From Chamaea fasciata (Eukaryota > Chordata > Aves > Passeriformes > Sylviidae), in the NCBI GenBank assembly GCA_029207755.1, contig JARCOQ010000187.1, positions 1-64,000 of the forward strand: a DNA stretch of 64,000 nt, read 5' to 3'. Both the position numbers and the translations under genes were made by a program. The notes under the pieces are model-generated. The model made no database searches, had not been told where the DNA came from, and saw only the letters and a list, made by a program, of their open reading frames with translations. This document shows, piece by piece, positions 13,381 to 24,254 of this stretch (the stretch's first letter is position 1; each line of letters opens with the position of its first letter).

Positions 13381-13395
13381 TAGTGCACTCTCCGG

Positions 13396-13860
13396 CGGTA
13401 TGCTGCAGGCTGGCTGCGAACAGCGGCTGGGCGCGGTTTCCGTGCTGCCCACAAGCAGAGAAGCTCCTCCAGCACCGAAAGTGCATTTTCGGGGCTGGGA
13501 AGCAAGATTTCACTTATTCATTATCTGCAGTGCGCTTACCTGCTCGGCGTGCTTTGCGGCGGCTGAGATCCTCGAGGAGCGGCAGACACGCGTCTCCCGG
13601 TCCGGGGAGCGTGGCCTCGCTGTTTCGTCACTTCCGGTGCTCCTGCCGTTCGTGCAGCGCTGTGCAGAGGCGGAGGAGCTCGAGGAGCGGCGGCCACGCC
13701 TCTCCGGGGCCGGGATTGGAGAAGTCGCTTGTTCGTCACCTGCCGTGCGCCTGCCGTGTTCGGCGCGCTCTGCAGTGGTAGAGAAGCTCGAGCAGCTGCG
13801 GCCGCGCGTCTCCTGGGCCAGGAAGCGAGAACTCGAGCCCGATGAGGAGTGTCTGCTTCT
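13396..13860. repeat. Array edge: diverged monomer plus three ~108-bp proto-monomers
   Basis: The last 148-type monomer (13,396 to about 13,505) is strongly diverged but alignable. After it come three shorter monomers with the anchor CTCGAG(G/C)AGC at 13,571, 13,679 and 13,787, a 108-bp spacing; the anchor at 13,464 in the diverged monomer is 107 bp before the first. The third short monomer still matches the satellite closely from AGAGAAGCT through GTCTCCTGG to GGAAGCGAG. The short form lacks the roughly 40 bp that includes the AACAGCG...CGCTGTT hairpin. The 148-bp unit therefore looks like a 108-bp ancestor plus 40 bp; the direction of that change is inferred. Confidence 0.75.
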
Positions 13861-16030
13861 GCTTTTAACTTGTGGAAAGTTCAAAGCCTGTGGCTGTAAA
13901 ATTAGCAGCAATACTGGTGCCTTCTTTTATCGCTCAAGGTCACTGGCCAGCAGGGAACAAGAAGTGTCCCAGGACTTGTTGGTGCCCTGCCAGAGAGAGA
14001 AGCAGCAAATGGTGTTGAGAGAATTTCTGGGAGTGCATGTGGGATCCTGCTTTTCTTGACAGCTTGAGAAATGATCTGAACAGAAAAAATATCTTTCTTT
14101 TTACAGGAGAATCTGATGTGGAACATGGGACCAGGATGACTTGCTGTGACTTCTTGAAAGCTGGAAAGAAGGCGATGTTAATCTTTTTGGCTAGAGGCAA
14201 AGTGTCTGCAAAGCCTTGGAAGAAGCCTATGCCAGGTAAGTGAGGACACGAACAGGAAAACACCTGGAGGCTGTGATGTGATTTCACGGAGGGTTATGGA
14301 TTCCTGTCTCAAATGTCCATGTGTCAGTAGGGCTGGATCCAAGTGCCCTGGTGGAGAGGCAGGGTTGTCCTGCATTCCAGCTTTTTAGTGGCTGGAGTTT
14401 TGCCCAAGGAAGAGCAGCATCCTGATTTTGCTGCCATGTTCAGCCAGCACAGAGCTGTTGGGTGCCTCCGTCCAGGAGCAGCAGGAGCCTGGATTTCTGT
14501 CCCTGGGATTGCCTTGCTGTCCAAGACGAGGGCTGAAGGTGAGGGGCAAGGCAGCGCTGGGAGCTCTGGGAGTCAGGAGTGCCAGGCCTTTCATCTCCTG
14601 GTGCTGCTCAGGTGTTCACCAGAGGGTTTTTTTGACGGCCTTTGGCTTTCTGGATGGAAGCAAAAGGGTCCTTTCCCCTCCCTGCCTTCTGTCATTCCCA
14701 GGTCAGCCCCTGCTCTTTGCTGGCAGGCTAAATAGCCTCAGGAGTGGGCCGAGGAAGTGCTGCCTGATCTGTGAGGTTCCACAGGAGATGGGAGCAGGCT
14801 TTGCGCAGAGGTTCAAGCACCTTGGGACTTCCTGAAGGCCTGAGGCCTGAAGCAGAGTCTTGAGGCAAAGCTGACCTCTGGGTGAGCCTTCAACCCAGAT
14901 GTTGTGTTTGTATCCTGTCGGCAGTGCGGTAGCCAGGATCATTAGTGTTCTGGGCTAGGTCCGTGCTCATTAGTGAAACATGGCTTGACCTTTCTGTGTT
15001 CAGAGGCCGGACAGGGCCCTGAGATGAGTCCTGTGGCCTTGTTGGGAGGAGCGGGGCCAAAGGCAGCTCCTGCATTGCTCCTGAAGCCCTGGCCAGGCTT
15101 TGGGGCGACGCCGGAGGAGGCTGAGCCCAGCTGTTCCCGCTGTGGGAGTTGTGTGCGCCTGTTTATTGCAGCATTTGCCCGACCTGGGCCCTGTCCCGGC
15201 ACAGCCGGAGCCTCTTGGCCTGCGGGCGGGCGGACGCACCCGCGGGAATTGCCAGTTCTGGGGGGGCTCTCCAGGGCTGGGTTGTGACAGGGGATTCCCA
15301 GCTGCTGGGGGTGAGGCTCAGGGTCCCTGGTGCTGGATCTCAGTCCCTGTAGGTCACCTTGGGTAGCAGTGCTGGGGAGCATTGCTGAGCTTCTCCTTGG
15401 GAGGTTCTTGGCTGCTCTGAGCTGTCGCCAAAGACCCTGAGCTCCTGAGGTTGGTGTCTGTGTCTTTGGTGCTGACCCTGCCCCCTGGCCAAGTTACTTT
15501 GGAGGGTTGGAATAGGGTCTAGGGCTGAGTGCCCTTTGGGCAGTTTGCTGCCAGTCTGGTGTGCTCCTGGAAGTGCCGCTGACCTGCCAGGACTGAGGAG
15601 CTGCTGGCTGGGTGCTGCTTCTGTTCTGCAGTGGGAGCAGGTAGCCACAGGGATACAGGGGGAAAATGGGCTGCTGAAATGAAGGAAACAATATGCTTCT
15701 AACAGCAGCTACTTTCTTGTGTACATAAAGCTACAGTTCCAGTTTCTAGCACTACTCTTCATGGGTACAGGTGTCTCTCTCAGTCGGCTAAGTTATTTCT
15801 CCATCACGCAGGCAGGCAGGAAGGCAGGAACGCACGCACGCATCTTTCAGGGCACTTAATTGGTTAAGTGTCCATCACCGTGCTATGTGTCTCCTATCTG
15901 AGTTCTGCATTTCTTGGAGAGGCTTTCCTAGGCTCTTATTTTCAGAGCTGTTGTTGTTCCTGTAGCCTTGATGAATTCCTGCGAACTCTGGAAAAGAAGA
16001 CTGCAGGTGTCATCTTCACTACAAACAGTT
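13861..16030. other. No recognised gene
   Basis: Mixed-composition, apparently single-copy DNA between the satellite edge and the LTR. I see no conserved protein motif; the longest ORFs (up to 146 residues) look random and overlap each other on both strands. A short tract of GGCAGGCAGGAAGG and ACGCACGCACGC microsatellite lies near 15,808-15,842. One possible exon at 14,107-14,235 is listed separately. Confidence 0.6.
14107..14235 (+). other. Weak candidate exon (129 bp)
   Basis: A pyrimidine-rich tract ending TTTCTTTTTACAG precedes 14,107, and CCAG|GTAAGT, an excellent donor, follows 14,235. The enclosed 129 bp has one open frame of 43 codons (GESDVEHGTRM near the start, KPWKKPMP near the end) in phase 0. 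I do not recognise the product. It could be an exon of a noncoding transcript or a chance pairing of splice-like signals. Confidence 0.2.
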
Positions 16031-16525
16031 TGGCTGATACAGGGAATGGCCCAAGTTATTCAGATACATTGCTACACCGGGAGGGCTTAGAGAGAAACCT
16101 GGAGATGGGTTGTGGAAGCCTGAAGTGGGATCTTCTCCCCTGCCGACCCTTGTGTAAGAGACGGTCCGAAGATCCCTCATCTGCCTCACGACCATCGTCA
16201 AGGACAGAGACTGAAACCCCTAAAAGGGACTTGAAAATCTCAACACAGGAGTTCTGGCCTGGCTGAGGTGGGATGGTGGCCAAGTGCTGCCTGCAGGTGT
16301 GTTTGATGGAAAACACCCAGCACCCATATGGGAACATCAGAACCTGAGCAGAAACAATGGGCAAGTCACGGTGAAGTGACCGCGCCTGCTGACACTGCAC
16401 CTGCTGACTTGGACTGGTTGACACTGTACCTGCTGATGACCGACTTGTTCTGGGTTCTCTGAATGAACACACTGCAATGATTTCCCCCAGCTGTTTGGCC
16501 AACTGCCTGTCGCTTCGGAGAGGAC

Positions 16526-16533
16526 TATAAAAA
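16526..16533 (+). promoter_or_regulatory. LTR TATA box
   Basis: TATAAAAA lies about 188 bp before the AATAAA, the usual order inside an LTR. Confidence 0.6.
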
Positions 16534-16713
16534 CCCTGGAGACTCCCGCTCACTTTTGAGATCTCCCCACTGGAGAAGATTGCGTCTATAGGCATCTTCA
16601 AAAGCCTCGAGGACTCGACCCTCCATGTTGGTAGCTATAATCCCCTTCCCCTCTTTTTCTGTCTTTCTTACTATTCTCCTTTTCTCTCCCCACTATCGCA
16701 TTTGTTGGCACTA

Positions 16714-16719
16714 AATAAA
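16714..16719 (+). terminator. LTR poly(A) signal
   Basis: AATAAA is followed within 40 bp by a GT-rich stretch containing GTGCATTTGTG, as at an LTR R/U5 boundary. Confidence 0.6.
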
Positions 16720-16833
16720 GGTGCATTTGTGATTGAGTAAACTGAGTTTGTCCCCCGCTGTGTCTTTTGCGCTCTGAGATCCCTAAAACGAACCATCACG
16801 AACCCCGCTTGTGTGAGCGGATCGTGACAAGTT

Positions 16834-17380
16834 TGCATGTGAATAAGTTCATTTGTGTACCTTTTCCGCTCTCCCTCACCCCCCATTTCGAGCCGGTGTC
16901 CATTTTGAAACTGTCTCCTTCCCGTGGGGCCGTGCTCCCGCTGCTCCCCTCACAGCCCTGATGGCGACACGCAAACCAGAGAACTCCCTGGGACTGCAGT
17001 GCCCACAGGAGGTGGAGTGGACGCCTAAAAACCCCTAGGGCCGGTGAGCCATTAGCCAGACAGGACTCCAAACTACCCCAGTGAGCAGGGAGAACATGGG
17101 GCTGCTTGCTGGGGCTCCGTGTCTTGTCGCCATAAGTCAGATAGTGCCCTCTCTGCGTGACTGCCCTCGGCTTGTCAACGAGCCTGTGCTTTCCTGCGGC
17201 TCTCGTGGGGACGCAAGCCCCGGCTCTGTCGGGCGCCTGGCAAAGCTGTTTCACCTCCTCGTCCTCATCGCTCCAGGGAGCAGTGGCGGTGTGTGTGACC
17301 CCTTGGGTTCCCCGCCCAAAGCTGTCCTAATACAGGCATTTAAAGGGAGATTTGTCTCCTGGCCCACTCATAACAGGTGT
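16834..17380. other. No recognised gene
   Basis: Moderately GC-rich spacer between the LTR and the 83-bp minisatellite. Short overlapping ORFs occur on both strands, with no recognisable motif, splice pair or repeat. Confidence 0.5.
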
Positions 17381-17962
17381 GGTCTCACTTGGATGTGCCT
17401 GCAGTCCTGGAAGCTTGACTAATCCTTTTTCTGCCTCATTTGGACCTTGAGGTTGTTTCATGGTGGTCTCACTTTCATGTGTCTGCAGTTCTAGAATGTT
17501 GGCTACCCTTTTTTCTCCTAGAATTAAACTTTGAGCTTGTTGGGGGGTGGTCCCACTTTGATATATCTGCTGTCTAGGTAGCTTGACTGCCCTTTTTTCT
17601 CCTACATTTGGACCCTGAGCTTGTTTGTTGGCATCTCACTTTCATGTGTCTCTGCTCCTGGAAGCTTGACCACCTGATATTCTTCTGCAGATAAAACTGG
17701 AATTGGTTTGGGGTGGTCTCACTAATGTATGTCTGCAGTCATGGTGGTTTGAGTACCCTGTTTTCTCCAAAAACTGGATCTTGAGCTTGTTTAGGGGCTC
17801 TCCCTTTCATGTGTCTGCAATCCTGGAAGACAGACTACCCGTTTTTCTCTTAGAAATTGGTTTTGAGCTTGTTTGGGGGTGGTCTCACTTCCATGTGTCC
17901 TGCAGTCCTGGAAGCTGGACTACTCACGTTCTCTTCCAAATCCACCTGGGCCTCGTTGGCTG
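17381..17962. repeat. 83-bp minisatellite, about seven diverged copies
   Basis: The anchor GGTCTCACT or a variant occurs at 17,381, 17,464, 17,549, 17,631, 17,714, 17,796 and 17,881, a spacing of 82-85 bp. Each copy also carries TGTCTGCAGTCCTGGAAGCTTGAC-like and TTTTCTCCTA-like segments and a CTTGAGCTTGTTTGGGG-like tail. Copies are perhaps 70-85% alike, so the array is old. Confidence 0.85.
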
Positions 17963-20900
17963 CTGTATTTGGGGAGTGCAGGTACCATGTACTGTTGACA
18001 CATGGATGGTTTCATCTGCTCAGGGGGGTTGTTCTCTGCGAGCAAACAGCTTTAGGATGGATGCCCTCAGACTTGATGTTGTATGGGGCACTCATCTAGC
18101 CTTCCAAATCAGTTAAATCGACCGTGGAGGTCAGTGAGGTGATGGATTTTTCAGCCAGACCGCCCTCACGTTCCACTTGGAATAGCGACCCTTGTTTCTG
18201 TAATACAGAAAAGCAAGGTTATGTCATTTGTGGCTGTCATTGTTTTAGCATGTAAATATCATTACATTTGAGGCTTGTATTGTACAAAGTTTTGCTCTTC
18301 ACTCCTGGCAAAGGCCTTCTACGTTTTGTGTACAAAGTTCTTGCCATTTTTTCATTTCATGCCCTGTGTATAGTGTCTCTGGTATGTCGGGATGCAGAAT
18401 AAGGTTTGAAATTGCCTACAGTTCTGATGTTGTACATGCACAGTGTGTTTCTGCTGATTGTCAGTGATGTGCTGTGGAAAATTTTGCCCTCTTGACTGTG
18501 CTTGTAGTCAAGAACTTGACTCTCTACTAAACAAAGAAGGTTAAGACCTTCATGTTTTAGACTGTAAGGAGAGGAATGAGGTGGAAAAAACCATCAAAGC
18601 TATCACAAGTATATTTAGAAATAACGAACTCTGATTTCATTTTGCTCTTGGAATAAGTCTGCTACACCTAATGACAGGTGGGTTTTCTGGAGGTTCTGAA
18701 ATGTGGTGACAGGAAGCTTCTCTGAGTTATATCTTGGGCATAAAGGGTCCTCATGCATGCTAGACTGGGGAGAGAGAAAGCAGCAAGAGCCTGACAAGAC
18801 AATGTGGTAGGAAAAAGGAGTGGGCAGAACCGACACAACCAAATAGGAGTTTAGCAGGGTAGTGCCACTAAATCGGAACAGGGAGTGAAAGATTGACAGT
18901 AACTGGGAAACCAAAAAAGTGATGGTTTCCTTCAGTGAGCTGCCAGGTACTTGTGGCAGTAGAGGATGGAGCTGCATAGGAATTGTGGGGAAGTTGTAGG
19001 TGTGGGACTTATGATGCAGGATTTGTAGAATTTGTAGATGTAGAATGATGTTTGCTTTCAAAGGAAAAGGCTGAATAAATTTAGGAAAAGGAGGGCAGAC
19101 AAGCCCTACTTGTACTTTAAACTCATCCAATATTTCTCTGATGTCAAACATACGTCAAGATAAAAAAAATAATTTTAGCCAGAAATGGAAATTAAAAGTT
19201 TTCAGACTGCAGTACAGTGGAAGGTCTACAAATAGTCCCTCTGTGTAACAGGGCGGGAATATTGTGTTTTGGTAAAAGTTCCTTTTTTGACTAGAAGATC
19301 ACTAATGCGACTGACTTGTCAAGTAGATCTTGCTCTAGTTACAGGGAACCGTTTTTTGCCCTTTGCGTTGTAACTTTGCATTGGGCAAAAAGTGATTTGT
19401 GGCAAAGTCACTGTAGTAAAAATTAGCCTATTCTCATTTTTTGTGTACCAGAGAACACTTTTCTTTTTTAACACTGTTGTGCCATTTTCAAACCTTGATA
19501 CAGTACACAAGAACAGACAGCTTTTAGTGCACGTAGTATTCTTTGTATTAGAGCTTAATTTGAAATGTTTGCCACTTTGGAAAGGAGAGAGTGAAGGAAC
19601 CTGGCTGCAGATTTCAGGGTGACTCATGAGCTTTATCTTTCTACTAAAAATAGAGAATTGCACAAAATCTACTAAATCAGCAGAAAAAACCTGGCATTTT
19701 GTAACACTGAACAAAATCCTGTATCTTGTGCCGCTGGCAGTTCTTAGCTGTGTTGGCTTAAATACAGCTCTCTTAAATGTGCTTTGAGTTTTGTTAGTTG
19801 ACTTTTGACTTCCCTGTGTCTGCTTTTCCTTTTCCATTCCGTGCTGAGCTGGGTTGACAAAGTTCTGTTTACCTGCAGCTGTTTGTGTGTGTAATATTTA
19901 GACACTCATCTGAAAAAAAAAACCCTCAGGTAGTGGTGGATGGTTGTGAAGGGGTTCTCCTCCATGTGACAAACTTGTGTCTTAACATGGAAATGACAAA
20001 TTTCAGTAAAATAGTTTCCACATAAAGTAGAAGCTTGAAGCTTCCTAGAGAGAGTTCAATTTGCTGCTTCTGTGGGGTGAGAATTTTCTCTTTTCTCTAC
20101 CTTTGCATTGATATCATCTGAAACTCCGGTGTGATCCTTCAGATAGGCAGTAACAGGATCCTTTAATGCCCTCTGGATTGGACACTTGTGATGTGATATT
20201 GATCACTGCAGCTTTGAATCATCATTACAGACGTGAGCTAATACCTTAGGCTGAGTTTGATGGTGGATGATAACTCCTGTTTTCAGGCTAGAGCAATCTC
20301 TTTTGCTTACACCAGGAAATTAGAAAAGGCAGAGTGGCAATGAACAGTGTGACTTTGTCTTGCTTAGTTGGGAAAATATTGCTGTGTTCTGCTGTGTTTT
20401 GAAACAAACAAAGAAAAAAACCCAAAACAAAACCCAGTGCTTGTTTTATTTTTCTGAAGTTGTTGTTATGTTTTGGGGAACTCGGGGATGAAGCAAGATA
20501 TTATCATAGAAGTGAAAAACTGTTCATACTAGAAGTAGTATTAGAACCAAAACAATTTGTAGGGGAATTCCTCTTACTTTACAGTCCTTGCAGTGTTCTC
20601 TTAATCTTGTTTTCTTTCCCTGTTAATGTGCAGAGGTTTGTATGTGGAGAGTTTTCCAGAACGTAGGTTCTCTATAACACTGCTTTTGGGGAATGAGAGA
20701 GGAGGAACTTTGTCTTGAAAAGTATTTCAAATCTTCCAGCTGATGGCTCTGTCTGCAGAAACACAGTTTTTCCCACCACTGCTAAGCTGCAGCTAAAAAC
20801 GGTGGAAAGCCTGTTTTTTTGGGAGCAGAGGACACTGCAGCAACCCTGCAGAACAGCTGAGAAAACTTGTGGAAATGTTTGTTTTGCAATTTTGCCTTGT

Positions 20901-23727
20901 GACAACTTGCAGTTCCAGCATTTTCCTTAAAGAGAACGATTTGAGGTTGTGTGGACTGCTCTTATGTTTCCAGGATTGTCCTAACAGTCTTCAAACCATT
21001 GTTTTTACTTGTTACTTCAAGAGACAGGAAACTTGGACATCTAGTTTTGTCCAAACTCTGGATGAGGCCTTTGAAGGAGTATCTTTAAAAACACATTTCC
21101 CAGGCCTATGGAGACATGGTGTCCTACAGTCCTTAAATGTCCTGTAGGAAATAGTACTTTTTGTTACAGACTTCAGCTTGTATCGAGATTTAATATCAAT
21201 GCTTTCAATAGATTCAAAATAATTTTCTGTCTCTGGTGGTGCATTCTTTTTCAGAGGTTTTTGTCTCACTGTTCTGCCTAACAGTGTTCCGAAGAAATGA
21301 ATTTTTAACAGGAATTGAGAAGTTGTGGTTTTGAATCTTATTTCAAGGAGGCATCTCCAGGGATCAAGTTGAAGTGCATTACATTGGTTCGTTTCCATAT
21401 CTGGGTTAGTAATTGGACAAATACGAAGACAGTTGGAAACACAGAAATAGGGTTTTTTTTCTTTTTGTATTGCTTCAAATTTAATTATTTTAAGAAACCA
21501 GATTTTGCCATAAGTTTTGTTTTTCCTGACTCCTGTCTATCCTTTCTAATAAGCGTTTTTCACTTTTTTAGGGCCGCTTTTTCTTGATGTTTAATTGTAG
21601 TGTGTCCCTTACTTGGCAATATTTTGCTCAGGGTGATTTGCAGACTAAAGTAGCTTGCTGATGAAAGTTAATTTTTTATCAGGCCTGTAGAGCCATGTGC
21701 TTGTGTGTGGGGGTGAGAAGAGGGCAGAGAAAGGGAAGAAGGCAAGGATTAAGTGAGTCGATACATGTGCAAGAGGTTGCCTGAACTGCAGAGATTAAAC
21801 AAACCAAAGAAGGGCTCTGTCTAAAATGAGGAATTAAATGTATTTGTGACAAATATCAACATCTATCTCTAATTTGTTTTTACTCAAGAACTAGGCCCTT
21901 AGAGACTTGTGAAATCTACTGGCAAACATCATGACTACATTTTGAGAGACAAGAAATGTGTAAAAGGAAGAAAAAAAATGGGGAAGGGAGATGGGCAAGA
22001 GAATTATTCTGGTCTGAAGAGGATGGATGACTTTCTAGAGCCTATCTGGAAAAAATATTGACAGATTCAACAGCAAATAGCACATGGATGAGAGGTTTTT
22101 CTCCAAAGTAATTGGTGCCAGATGTAGCCCGTCCTTTAACTTGATAAAATAATAGTTTAGGTGTAGGAAGTTCATTATCTACACTTAAGAAACATGTCTG
22201 TGTAGTACTCTATGGGAAATTACAAAATAAGGCGTTAAAATGGTGGTTGGTAAACTGGACAGGGAATGACTGAAGGGGAGAGCAAGAAGCTGTACTTGGA
22301 AGGGAAGAATTGGTCTGTTAATACAGATCCTCAGGGTTTGTCTTGAGGCTGTTCTTCAGGATGAACTAAATGCCATGGCACAGGATTAAGAGACTTTGAT
22401 AGGCGGGAGGGGCAGATAATTCCTGGAAGAACTGGATGGTCTCGACAGCCTGGAATGTAAAGCAGGGCACAGTTGAGTAACATAGAGTGAAGTTCATGTG
22501 CTAGTGAGAATTGTTGTGAAGGAGAAGGTTCAAATCAAAAAAACCCACCCACCCAACAACCAGCTGTGAAGGTGCTGGCTCACAACAGGCTGGCCATAAG
22601 CAGGGAATGTGTTGACGCTGTGAAAAAGGTTTGGTTTCAGTGGAAAAGAAAACCAAGCTGTTTTAAGATGGAGAGCTGACAACACTGTCAGGCCACAAGT
22701 CACATGTGGGATTGGCACAGGTTGTGTACAGCGTGTTTATGGGATTTTTTTGCTGCTTCCCCTCACCAGATATACTGGAGTTGTTAATTTTTGCCCAAAG
22801 CCTAGACTCAAAACCCCCCTGTAATACTGTAACATCTACACCTGAAATGTATATTCAAATGTAGGCTAAAGAACATAAGTTCCAAATGGGCTTCTTATCC
22901 TTAATGTTCTTCTGCTGCAGTTCAAGTAAATGTAATGTATTAGTTGCTCATTGAATGCAGTACCACTTTTAAAAATTCAATTTGCTGTGCAGGATTTTTC
23001 CCAAGGTCCATTAGATAATGTCAAGTTTAAATCTGTCCGTGAGTCTAGAGAGATCGCCATGCAGATGGAGCTGTGGAAAGCCAAATGAAAGATTTTCATA
23101 TAAGCACATTGGGCTTAAACAAATCTGTTTAATTTGTTTTCCTCCCAGCCCCTGTTTTCAACAACTTGAATTCCTCAGATATTCAAAGTTGTTTTGGAAG
23201 TGTTTAACACAGAAAGTGAAAATGCAGCCTGAACAAAAGGATTGTTATTTTAAGAGAGGAATATTTTGGAAGCGGTGGGAACAAACAAAGGTACAAGTTC
23301 ATTATGACATGAATTTAGTCTCAGACTAAATGGTTTTCTTCTGTGTCCATGCTAGGACAAAGAGATTGCTTCCCCCAGTTTGTCCTCCCCTTGCTGCATG
23401 AGGAAACTTCAGTTACCAAATACAGGATCTTGTGCATCTTCATCCGTCTTGGTACATAATGGCAGTTTAAACACTTTGCTTTGTGTAATTTTGCCAGCGG
23501 ATGGGATAGGGAGAAAAATCTGATTCGGATGATTCCTAGATATTTTTATCAGGTCAGGGCTGTAATATTGGCCACTGGTGAGTGGTAATTTGTGTTAGGG
23601 GAGATTTCTTGTGTTTCATAGCTCCCCTAGATTAGTGTACAGAGGATATTGAGAAAATGCTTGGGCTGAGGTTGGCCAGAGTCTCACGGTCAGTCACTAG
23701 GTATTTCTAAGGGTGTTCTGAGCTTCT
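17963..23727. other. Long AT-richer single-copy stretch, no gene recognised
   Basis: Intron-like or intergenic DNA with many poly-T and poly-A runs. The longest ORFs (178 residues on the minus strand at 18,615-19,151 and 172 residues at 19,319-19,837) have no recognisable domain and biased composition. I see no LTR pair, CR1 3' end, tRNA or tandem array. It ends abruptly at about 23,728 where GC-rich block B0 starts inside a 40-bp minisatellite. Confidence 0.6.
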
Positions 23728-23860
23728 TTGCGCCTCGGTGTATCCCATCATGCCCTGCGGTGCCGCTTTGCGCCTCGGTGTATCCCGTCATTCCCTGCGG
23801 TGCCGCTCTGCGCCCCGGTGTATCCCGTCATTCCCCCGGCGCCGCTTTGCTCCTCTGCGT
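23728..23860 (+). promoter_or_regulatory. 40-bp minisatellite of ZNF143-like sites, three copies
   Basis: Units start TATCCC at 23,741, 23,781 and 23,821, a 40-bp spacing. The core ATCCCATCATGCCCTGCG in the first unit fits the Staf/ZNF143 consensus as I remember it (YWCCCRNMATSCMYYRCR) at all but the first position; later units carry one or more extra mismatches. The shortened B blocks carry about seven units. Protein-like ORFs across the array are artefacts. Confidence 0.6.
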
Positions 23861-23865
23861 ACAAA

Positions 23866-24240
23866 TGACGTCACCGGCGTTTATTTCGACTCTCATTTGC
23901 ATAAATTTACATGAGGCTGGTGCCTCGGTGAGGTGGGCGGGGTCTGAGTCACGCCCAGGCCCCTCCCAGTACAAACCAGTAACTCCCAGTCCCCGTGGTC
24001 AGTGACGTCATTCGCGTTTATTTGTGCTCTCATTTACATAAATTTGCATCTCGGTGCGGTGGGCGGGGTCAGAGCCGCGTTGGCCCCTCCCACTCCCTCC
24101 CAGTACAACCCAATAACCCCCAGGCCCCGCCCAGTTTGTCCCGCCCTTGTAGCTCCATATAAGGGAAGGGGGCGTGGCCTGATGAGGGGCGTGGTCGGTT
24201 CACCTGTGGGGGGAGGGGCAAAGGTTACACCACGCCCAGA
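23866..24240. promoter_or_regulatory. Promoter-like cluster: CRE, octamer, GC boxes, CArG
   Basis: Perfect CREs (TGACGTCA) lie at 23,866-23,873 and 24,003-24,010. ATTTGCAT, the reverse complement of the octamer ATGCAAAT, follows each CRE by about 25-40 bp. GGGCGGGG boxes occur near 23,938 and 24,062, a perfect CArG box (CCATATAAGG) at 24,155-24,164, and GGGGGCGTGGCC just after. The two CRE-octamer-GGGCGGGG modules (about 23,866 and 24,003) look like a tandem duplication. This density is typical of a CpG-island promoter, but no downstream exon is visible, so the target transcript is unknown. Confidence 0.55.
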
Positions 24241-24254
24241 AACCCCGAAACCAG

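Larger units (their letters stand above)
1..13395. repeat. 148-bp GC-rich satellite array, about 90 monomers
   Basis: Head-to-tail monomers repeat every 148 bp; from about 4,170 to 13,395 the spacing is exact. Each monomer carries fixed landmarks in order: a short palindrome around AAACGCCGTTT, a GTGCACTC block, a variable GGCGSTTCGCTCGCAGG block, a hairpin around AACAGCG...CGCTGTT, and CACAGGCAGAGAAGCTGTTTGCAG. Because 148 is not a multiple of three, reading frames rotate through the array, and the many 65-290-residue ORFs on both strands are by-products. Two main classes alternate: class P (GGCCGGCCTGG) at about 1-6,440 and 9,370-10,890, and class L (GGCAGGCTTGG, often with CGCGCCTAGTG and GCGTTAAACGC) at about 6,440-9,370 and 10,890-13,395. 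Satellite identity is certain. A centromeric or heterochromatic role is inference. Confidence 0.97.
16031..16829 (+). mobile_element. Solo LTR of an endogenous retrovirus
   Basis: The stretch behaves like U3-R-U5: a TATA box at 16,526-16,533, a pyrimidine-rich stretch, an AATAAA at 16,714-16,719 followed by a GT-rich tail, and a 3' end CGTGACA at 16,829. With TGGCTG at 16,031 as the 5' end, the element is 799 bp, has TG...CA termini and is flanked by AGTT on both sides (16,027-16,030 and 16,830-16,833), a plausible 4-bp target duplication. No primer-binding site or gag/pol/env-like coding follows, so it is a solo LTR left by recombination. The 3' end is well supported; the 5' end rests on the short duplication and could be wrong. 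Confidence 0.6.

Noticed and set aside
4207..13383. Dozens of 65-290-residue ORFs on both strands of the satellite (MHSPA..., MPCCKQ..., MLLLAWEASK... types)
   Set aside because: They repeat with the 148-bp period in overlapping frames on both strands. The period is not a multiple of three, and no start context, splice signal or protein family supports them.
1..13395. CRISPR array
   Set aside because: Spacing is regular, but the whole 148-bp unit is conserved; there are no variable spacers, no cas genes, and the rest of the window is vertebrate.
18615..19151. 178-residue minus-strand ORF
   Set aside because: No recognisable domain or splice context, and a hydrophobic, P/L/S-rich make-up typical of chance ORFs in T-rich DNA.
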